64,000 nt of DNA from assembly GCA_023374045.1 (NCBI GenBank), contig CM041783.1, positions 97,933,298 to 97,997,297 of the forward strand, read 5' to 3'. Made by a program: the position numbers and the translations under genes. Source of the DNA: Limonium bicolor. Taxonomy: Eukaryota > Streptophyta > Magnoliopsida > Caryophyllales > Plumbaginaceae. Every line of letters starts with the position of its first letter. Position 1 is the first letter of the stretch. The notes beneath the pieces are model-generated. The model was given only the letters and a program-made list of their open reading frames with translations. It had not been told where the DNA came from and searched no databases. Of this stretch, positions 56,241-64,000 are shown in pieces.

Positions 56241-59200
56241 TGTAACACCCCATCCAACATTTACATACTTACAATAAACTGCAGCGGAAATACAAACCTC
56301 TTCTCATTACTTAACTCGTTGGTGTTACACGCCGTTAGCCACCCACGTGGCTAACAAGGCTAATCCATATACATTGTACCGGTCTGATGGGCTAAATTCC
56401 CGAGGAACTATACATTATTATCCCTTTCCATTAACAACAACAACACATACACCTTATCAACTATACCGAGTATTTATAAACTGGTGCCGACAACAATATC
56501 GGTCTTACTACACCTACTGTATATATATACTTAAATGAATACCCGTGTACAACGACTACCCGTCCTACTCTCGAACGGCTTCCAGCACTTCGTACCTGAA
56601 ATAGGAAAAAGAAGAGAAAGGGGTGCCCCCAAGGGGCTCAGCACCTTTGCTGGTATGGTAATCCCGCAGCCCACATGCTACCGGGCCACGCACAACTAAT
56701 TGTCGTCTTAGCATGCGGTTGATTATTTTTAAATCATACATGCAACTGTAAACACACACACATAATCATTCGCCTCAACGGGCTCAACAAACGGATAATA
56801 TATCCTTACTTAATAAGTCACTCATGGTATTCATCATCCCTAGAGTGTTCCTCCTCTAATGGAGCTACTTCCTTAATAGACGACACATACCCTTAAATCG
56901 GGTTATCCTTAAACGCCTCTTATCACAACTGGGAATCATATCCATGATCCACACACTCCACATCATACAACTTATAACATACACTACATAACAACACATA
57001 ACCACACTTTGCACGTTTCCACGTGTACAACATAACACCGCAATAGATATTGCATCACAACAAAATACATAACATAACGGGAATGGTTCTCTTAGGAACC
57101 ACCCAAACATTGCTTATACACTGGTGAGCCTAGAGAATGTTGCCAGTCTCATGATAAGCTCGTTATACAATAACAACAACACTCATTACCGTCCTAATAG
57201 TCGGACGAGTAACTTAAGTTAAGGCGGTTCGGGTTTGGAGGCCCGAACACACCACACAAACACATGTTCCCCCTAAACCGATCATAAGTCAGAATAGCTA
57301 AGCTTTGGAGTAAGCTAATGGAGATCATAACCCGTGAGGGAAACAACCATAACAAAGAGAAGGGTAAGGCTAAAAGGATACCCCTCCCAAACAACGCGCG
57401 ACCGGCCAAACCGGATTCCTCACCACTGTCAGTACATACTTACTTAGATATTAGTTAGAACCCCACTATGGAGTCTATCATAACAACCACCATACAGAAT
57501 TACAACTGGGTTAAACACACAAGGGATATCCCTACATTCACATACACATACACACAATTAACACACGCATAGCCGTGGTTAGTACGTCCCATGGTTTCGG
57601 GTCGTTTACTCCGAATACCGAACTCTCATGTGATCCTAAACTCAGTTACTAAGGTTAACACTTCCGAGGTTAAATGGTATCGGAGTTGAACACGCCACAT
57701 AAATGATTACTGTAAACTCATTACATGTTTTATCTTACAACGTGGCAAACACAGAAAAACACATTGGCATACAAGCCGGTGTAATCCGGTAGGACACAGG
57801 TTGCAAGAAAACCATACCTGTCACCGAGTCCACTTTATCATGTCCACTTATTCCTCGAGCAATTCTCGAACAACTGATAACATTACAATTACTTTTATTA
57901 ATATTGGGGTAACATGTTTGCTTAACGTTTAAAGCGCCCATAGTTTACCCCGTCATTCCCGTTACACTTAACTTACTCTTGTGATATTAAGTTTACAACT
58001 CTCACATCAAACCCCACTTGTTTACACATTTTAAGGCCTTATATGCCACCAAACAAGGCCTAAACATCACCTAAAACCATTACCATTCAATTCCCCATGA
58101 TTAGAAGCCTTTAAAACAGATTTTGCAACACATTGACCTGGTCCGGGACTTGGTCCGGACCCAGGTCCCGGACCACTTGTAGAATGTACTATCGGCCTTA
58201 ATTTACCCTTGGTCCGGGTCTTGGTCCTGGAGTAGGACCCGGACCACTTCTAAACTTCACTCTCGACTCTTTTTAAGGGGTGGTCCGGGTACCTATACAA
58301 GGGCTAGGTCCCGGACCATGTTATTAACTTGTCAAAACTCATTTTTCAACCCTAAACCAACCTTAAACCTTACCTAATCATTCCATAAACTTTCCACATG
58401 TTTCCTACATGTTCAAACACCTTAAAACAAGCACTAAACTTTCCTAATCATCACTAACTGGTTACTCAATTCCTTACAACAATTCCTAGCACTTATAACA
58501 TTTTTCTTAGATTTCTAAGTGGTATATCATGCCTACTACCTCAACTAACCAAAGTGTTGTCTCACAAACATTACCACCACTCAAAAGCATTATTTCTCAT
58601 ACACACCTCCTTTGCACAATTGCTTATAATCCACAAGTTTTCACTTAGACCTTCACTAGGCCTTTCTTTTCCTTTGTTTACCAAATCTTGAACAAGACTT
58701 AACACTTCACATACCAATTCCTTGGTGTGTTCAAAACACCCATTTGAGTTCTAAATCCTCTAAGACAATGCCCATGGCACCTTAACACCTAAGAACACCA
58801 TGATTCACCTTCTTCCACCATCTTAACACTTAACAATTCCTAGTACCCTCTAGGTCTTAAAATCTCATTTCATCACATAAACTCTTTTGTTGTCAACTAA
58901 ATTTCGCCATAGCTTCTCTTGTATATACTCACATCAAAACACATTGTTTTTCACCTTTAGACAAACAAGAACATTCAATCTCTTAATACACACTCTTATA
59001 CACAAACATATGGTTTTTCATCCTTTAACCATCAAACACATTCACCTTCACAAGAGATGTTCTTTACACACAACTAAACCTTTAAACTACACTACATCAC
59101 AATATAGTGCATAAACTTAAATTGCTTGGCACTTAGGCCCTTAAATAACATGGCTCTTAGCCCTTAAATTGCATTAAACTTAAACCTGAATCTCCACATT

Positions 59201-60840
59201 TAAATGCCTTCAACCTGCGAATACACCCAACAATACATATGCCCTTAATAAACCCTTGAGAGCATTTTGCTAACTCATTTACCATTAGCTCTTTAGGTAT
59301 TTTATTAAGCAAATCAAGCTCCATTTTCCTAGGCATTTAAACCACATTAGGTTAACACATTTACCTCTTTTCTTTCAAGACTTCCCACTTGTTTTTCTTT
59401 GTTCTTCCTTGATAGAAAATCGGCAAGGGCTTTTATCACTTGTCAATCTTCTAATCAATACACATATAAGGGTAATGAGCATTAAGTTTAATACTCCAAC
59501 TCATAGTTAAACCCTAGGTTTACATATGTGTCTTAAAACACCAAAATTTGATGATTACCTTTGGAATTCGGAAGAGAGCTTGGTTAAGTAGCAAGATAGG
59601 ACTCCTCCTAGTCCTTTGAAGTTTGAATTAAGCTAAAAAGATAGCAAGGCAATGCACCATTGTAAGGTGAATTTTCGGCCACACACTAAAACAAGAGGAA
59701 ATGTTGTTTTTCTTTGATTTTCCTTACCTTGAAGCAAAGGAGAATGTCAAGGCATGAAAAGGTGAGCTCAAGCTCCTTCAATGGAGAATCTTCATGGCAC
59801 CAAAATGGAGTTCTTGGAGATTTGAAAAGATAGAAGTGTAGAGCTTGGTCTAACTAAGACAAATATAGTCTTAGAATTTGATTTGGAGCATGGAGTTGGA
59901 TTTGGCAAAGAAATGAAGATGGAGAAGAGAGGTTGCCATGGCAAATCGTAAAAGAGAGAAAGAAGAAAGGTAGAAGACGGTGGGAAGTGAAGGAAATGAG
60001 AAGATGAAGTTTGGAGTCTACTTTTAGAAGATATTTATGTACTAAAGTAACTTTCTTCTTTTTACTTACTTTTCCTTCCTTTCTTTAATTGTTATTTTTT
60101 TTTACATGGTGGTGACTCACCTTAATAAAACCGGCCCCCATCATTTACTTAGGGGTGTTTTGGTCTTAGTTGACCAATTTAATTACTTATAACAACATAT
60201 GTTACAAACTAGCTTATAAAAATCACTATTCACAAAACAAGGCACATAGAAGTGAAATTTTTGATTTCCCATTGATATAGACTTCCAAATGTGATACTAT
60301 ATAGTACACATGTTAATTAAAGAGTAATGATGGACATTTAGCCATTCAAAACTCATTTACAAGACAATTTTTCAAAAACGTGCTTTAAGACTTCTTAAAG
60401 CACATTTTGTGTTTTAACTTGTTTTCAAGCTTGGTTTTCTTTGGTAATTGATTTAATATGTTCATTAACATATTTATAAGGTATAGGTATGACCATTAGG
60501 TCTTATACAAATTTATCCCAAGCTTAGAGCACATTTTTGCTCTTATTGACTTTAAGGTATTTATTTGTGTTTTATTTGGTTTAACTGCCCACCAAGCTTT
60601 CCTAAGGACTCATTTAGCCTTATTAAATCATAATTGAATATTATTAAGTCTTGGTAGGCTCTTTGGGTCCTAACCAAGTTCACTCATAGCTTAGAGCATG
60701 TTTTTGCTCAAACTGTGTCTTAGTGCTTTATTGCACTTTACTATGTTTTAAATTGTCCACTGATGTTTCTAAGGCACTTTTTAGCCTTTATATAACATAG
60801 TTTGCTATTTAAACCACATATCAAGGTTTGGGGTATTTCA
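56241..60840 (-). mobile_element. LARD 2, 5' LTR
   Basis: This 4600-bp minus-strand LTR keeps the segment at about 57925-58018 that the 3' LTR lacks. Palindromic blocks are at 58140-58317 and the hairpin at 60380-60403. It ends at 60840, followed by the duplication GTAAT (60841-60845). Confidence 0.93.
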
Positions 60841-60845
60841 GTAAT

Positions 60846-61012
60846 AGTACTCGTGATAACATTAGGGAGTGCAAGTTGTACGTGATTAACTTGTATCAGG
60901 TGTGATACATGCTTTAATATTAAAGTCAGTTAAGTTCTTTAGTATTTCCAATTCTCTGTTCTTCATCAGTCCGATACTAAGACGCATTGTACACCAGCGG
61001 TAGGATTCTACA
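60846..61012 (+). mobile_element. Copia-like solo LTR, right part
   Basis: This completes the LTR begun at 46464 and ends GGTAGGATTCTACA, followed by ATGTC. Confidence 0.78.
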
Positions 61013-61017
61013 ATGTC

Positions 61018-61049
61018 CATTCCTGAAGGGGGTTCCGAGTAATTTACTC
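61018..61049. mobile_element. Mutator-type MITE, right end
   Basis: The segment ends GGTTCCGAGTAATTTACTC, the inverted form of the left terminus. The 9-bp duplication TAATATTTA (61050-61058) follows. Confidence 0.8.
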
Positions 61050-61058
61050 TAATATTTA

Positions 61059-61434
61059 ATTATAGTTATATAGTAAACTATAATTTTTACGGGTCTGTTT
61101 GACCACTTAAAGTCACGTTTTTGGGTTTTCTCGAAAAACATGTTTTAAGGCTCGTTTGCGTTTTTAATCCACATTATGGATCCGTTTTTTTCCGGAATTG
61201 TTCCCACATATTATTTAGGCATATTTAAGCCCTAGGAATCCATCTATGACCCTAACCGAGGTCATATACCTCCTATAGTTGTGTAATGCTCATTTTTTAC
61301 GTTTTACGCTTTTTAAGTGTTTTCTCTTTTCTTTTGGTTTTACTTTCTTCACCAAAGCTCTTTAGGCATCATTAGGCCTCTGAAAATTCATATTAGAATA
61401 ATTTAATCACCATATCTAAGTTTGGGGTATTTCA
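61059..61434 (-). mobile_element. Old LARD-type LTR, right part (5' end of the LTR)
   Basis: On the minus strand it starts TGAAATACCCCAAACTTAGA at 61434. It keeps traces of the LARD LTR start (for example CACCAAAGCTCTTTAGGCAT on the plus strand), but the 10-bp hairpin stem has decayed. The flank ATGCA (61435-61439) would be one target duplication; the other copy is not found. Confidence 0.75.
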
Positions 61435-62077
61435 ATGCAAGTATATACGGTTAGTTAAGATGTAACTACCGTCCTATAAACTCTTAGACTCAAGGAGTCG
61501 ATTACAGCTTTGACCTATCACATAACAACCACACTGAAATTTTAGATAGGCTTCAACTTGATCTGGAGTTGTCGGAACACGTGTCGCCTTGCTACTGGAC
61601 ACGTCGGTGGCAGCTCTCTCGATTGTGTGCTCAACTTGTTTGGCTCATTAATGGTCATAAATTCTCCTTTATACTTCATTATGGCTATGTAATCATTATG
61701 ATAAGTAGATATTTACTTATCTTGTCCATTTGCACATTAATGAGTTATATTCTTGTCGTGTGCTAGTTGAATATGAGAATGTGTGAGTCTGAATGAGTAT
61801 GTCAATCTTTTTACAGTCTTTGTCTTTGATTCACTCATGAAGCGTAATAGATACCTTCGTGTGATGCCTTACTTCTTGTATGTGCTAGAAGTTTATCGTG
61901 AGCTCTCCTAGATAGGTGCCCGATTTGTTGGGCACATGTCAAAAATTAAGTGCGCTTGCAACCTTACGTGCGAAGCCACTCCTTTGCCTGTTTATCTGAA
62001 TATCAATGCTTAACAAACATGTTAAATACACAATACAAGGTCTGCTATCATCAAAACTAAAGGATCTTGACTTAACA
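61435..62077 (-). mobile_element. SIRE-like Ty1-copia element, 3' LTR (partial)
   Basis: On the minus strand the LTR starts TGTTAAGTCAAGATCCTTTA right after a polypurine tract. An early AGTTTTGATGATAGCA segment is typical of SIRE/Maximus LTR starts. About 640 bp remain before the old LARD LTR interrupts it. The rest of this LTR is not seen in the window. Confidence 0.68.
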
Positions 62078-62100
62078 ATTTCCCCCTTTTTGATGATGGC
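62078..62100 (-). other. Polypurine tract of SIRE-like element
   Basis: Minus-strand CATCATCAAAAAGGGGGAAA precedes TTGTTAAG. ATCATCAAAAAGGGGGA is a hallmark of SIRE/Maximus copia elements and sets the element orientation as minus. Confidence 0.75.
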
Positions 62101-62402
62101 AGCCTATGCAAAAATTATGTACTTGGCAACTTAAAAATTCGATAGATTCCCCCTGAGTTTGTTAAAGGATGAAAGATTTGTCTGAACAACAAAAGAAACA
62201 TCTTTTATACTATAGCCATAGTAGATAGTTCTCCGATAAGACAGTTACATAATGCAAGGAAAATAGTCATAGGTGACAAGTACATATCTTTCTTCCCCCC
62301 TTTGCCATACAACAAAAATAGGGAGCAACTACACGACATAATAGTTAGTGAAAAGGCCATGACATTACATAGATTACAAACTACAACTATGATCGAGCTA
62401 AG
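62101..62402 (-). mobile_element. SIRE-like 3' untranslated region
   Basis: This is non-coding. It holds a second purine tract (minus-strand GGCAAAGGGGGGAAGAAAG, at plus 62287-62306) and a weaker one (minus CTCAGGGGGAATC near 62150). Confidence 0.55.
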
Positions 62403-62726
62403 CTAGATAGAGTGACATGTTTGGGAATCCCATTCAACGTCTTGGCCATAAGGTTTATCCCCTAAAAAAGCTTTGAAGGGTGATTCAGCTGTGATGGAGA
62501 GGTCTGACTCTTTAGAATCTACTGTGAACTCCATGCAGTGAGGAGTTTGAGACTGAGATGGAGTACTACTTGAGGTTCTAGACCAAGCTGTGAATGAGCC
62601 GGAGTTTGGTTGGACATAGCTTTGGGCGACGTATTTCTTTGGATGTTTTGTAAACATGAATTTGAGAATGGTGGAATGGATTGTTTTCTCATTTGAGCTG
62701 TAGGAGCTTTGTGGAGTTTGTGCCAT
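62403..62726 (-). CDS. Unknown 107-residue ORF in SIRE-like element
   Basis: The ORF starts MAQTPQSSYSS and ends DSQTCHSI. It is rich in Ser, Thr and Gln and has no membrane segment, signal peptide or domain I recognise. It lies between a broken env-position-type gene (63368-63975) and the polypurine tract, on the sense strand of the element. A TATA-like CTACAAATACTTG lies about 45-57 bp upstream of the ATG. It may be the N-terminal part of a longer broken gene, or chance. It is the longest frame in this part not explained by a repeat. Confidence 0.35.
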   Translation of the reverse strand: MAQTPQSSYSSNEKTIHSTILKFMFTKHPKKYVAQSYVQPNSGSFTAWSRTSSSTPSQSQTPHCMEFTVDSKESDLSITAESPFKAFLGDKPYGQDVEWDSQTCHSI

Positions 62727-63367
62727 TTTATGAGATGTGAACTGATGATCATGAGTGGAAATGAACTGAGCAAGTATTTGTAGACATTTGAAGATGTGCT
62801 CGATGACTGCTGGGTGAGTGGTGATAAATGAGGTGTTACGTCTTGTGGGCTATGTTTGTAGGATTTTTAGGTGACGGGTTTAGAGATAGGTTTAGTGGAA
62901 TGGGTGGGACTAAATATTTCTGATCACTTGCAGTTGTTAATCAAGGAAGAAGCAGCCAAGGCACTAAATTATTTCGTAAACAAAGTTGATCGTTCAAGTC
63001 GACAAAAGTAACAGTTGCATTGTCATTCATTTCAAAAGATTGACTTAGAAACAGATAGTCAATGACAGCAAAACATTAATGGAAAAACAAAATCTAACTA
63101 AAAACTAATTTTTCTTATAGTTTCACTCATGTCCTAAAAGACAAAGAACACTCAAGCTAGAGGTGGGAGTCTATGAAGTCTATAGCTCTCTGAACCATGT
63201 GATAAACACTTGGTTCTTTGGAGACACCCAACACAGTAGTGAGAGTGACTCTCACACTGTAGAACTCCTAGAGCTGAAGTATCCAGATTGGTCCTCGACC
63301 TGTCGTGGACCGGTGCGAGACTTCTCTTTCTCTTGAGTGCCGATGTTCTTGCAGTTGGTCTAGGCTC
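62727..63367 (-). mobile_element. SIRE-like internal DNA, no intact gene
   Basis: This stretch lies between the two minus-strand coding remnants. Stops occur in all frames and I see no recognisable domain. Confidence 0.4.
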
Positions 63368-63975
63368 TCACCTTGAGTCCACGCTCTTTGTGGGCTTTTG
63401 AGTGACCACTAGCTTATCTTCCTTCCTCTTGATCCCCATCCTGGACAACATCTCTGAACAGATGCTGTCTTGAGCGGTGCGCGTGCACTCATGGAACCTG
63501 TCGGTGTCCACTCCGTTTTGTTGTAGCGCCTTGGTCACCACTCCCCCATGCACTAGATCCTGATTTACACATAGACTCTCCTAAATTGTGAGAAGAATCA
63601 TACCAGGGAGGTCAATTTTCTCCTTGGTCTTGAGAGCGTAAAGTAATCTCAGATCTCTTGCGTTGACGATGTGAGTCCTTTGATACGTTGGGGTGATGTT
63701 GTGAGTGAGGATGTTGAATAGGACCCTATCGGGGATGGACATCTCCACTGCATGGAAGTTATTCATGGTGGCCCCTTTGTTGAGCAGCTGGACCATCCTC
63801 CCTCCTTGATGACCCAAGTCATTCCAGGTTTGTCCTTTCGAACAACCAACCCTTCTGACCCCAAGCCGAAGGTCTTGCATATCCATGATTTAGTGATGTC
63901 GATGGTGATACCCTGGACTGTGGAGATGATGTAGTCGTCATTTACATCACTCTGGAGCGGTTTAAGATACGTCAT
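63368..63975 (-). pseudogene. Broken retroelement-associated gene (plant-transposon-protein type)
   Basis: Three minus-strand frames line up as one decayed gene. The first (63975-63763) includes ITIDITKSWICKTFGL. The second (63886-63581) includes RVLFNILTHNITPTYQRTHI and LRLLYALKTKEKIDLPGMIL. The third (63553-63368) includes HGGVVTKALQQNGVD. Their order and wording resemble the domain often labelled 'putative plant transposon protein', common in plant retroelements. A frameshift is needed around 63780-63800 and a stop or shift lies near 63560-63580. In SIRE-like elements an extra gene sits between pol and the 3' LTR, which fits this position. The gene continues beyond the window's right edge or starts near it. 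Confidence 0.5.
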
Positions 63976-64000
63976 GTGCTCTTTGAGCAGCTCAGTGTTG

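Overview
The window is repeat-rich, AT-rich DNA from a plant nuclear genome, most likely a eudicot. The evidence is the set of plant-specific LTR-retrotransposon signals: primer sites for initiator tRNA-Met and for an Asp-type tRNA, polypurine tracts next to TG...CA termini, and 5-bp target duplications. I see no host gene, tRNA, rRNA or CRISPR array. Almost every base belongs to retrotransposons nested in one another. Nearly all open frames are short and fall in LTRs or non-coding internal regions.

Left part (1-10855). The 3' end of a large non-coding LTR element (LARD A, + strand) occupies 1-5121. It is followed by a Tat/Ogre-like LTR region (5122 to about 10830) with four tandem arrays, a TATA box at 8273, a primer-site-like motif at 9370 and a leader with 48-bp repeats. 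A perfect 14-bp inverted repeat at 10817-10855 marks the join to the next element.

Middle nest (10856-43035), four levels deep. LARD 0 (+) has its LTR split by a solo Athila-like LTR (-). That solo LTR is split by a tandem Athila-like array (LTR-internal-LTR-internal-LTR, 14107-39235). The first internal region of the array is split by a complete 14.3-kb LARD 1 (-, 17349-31695). The second array unit preserves the empty target site.

Right nest (about 43600-64000), five levels deep. A SIRE-like Ty1-copia element (-, from the right edge) has its LTR interrupted by a diverged LARD-type LTR (-). That LTR is split by a Mutator-type MITE with 9-bp target duplications. The MITE is split by a copia-like solo LTR (duplication ATGTC), which is split by a complete 14.0-kb LARD 2 (-, 46863-60840, duplication GTAAT).

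The most striking signal is not a gene. Every LARD LTR carries three or four CG-rich palindromic blocks spaced about 72 bp apart at the same place in the LTR. The stem sequence differs between copies (CGACC-type, GGTCCGGG-type, TGTCCGAAC-type) while spacing and palindromy are kept. Similar palindrome clusters, mostly built on the half-site GTCCG/CGGAC, occur in the unrelated Tat-like and Athila-like LTRs. All element calls rest on structure read by eye; no alignment or database search was possible.
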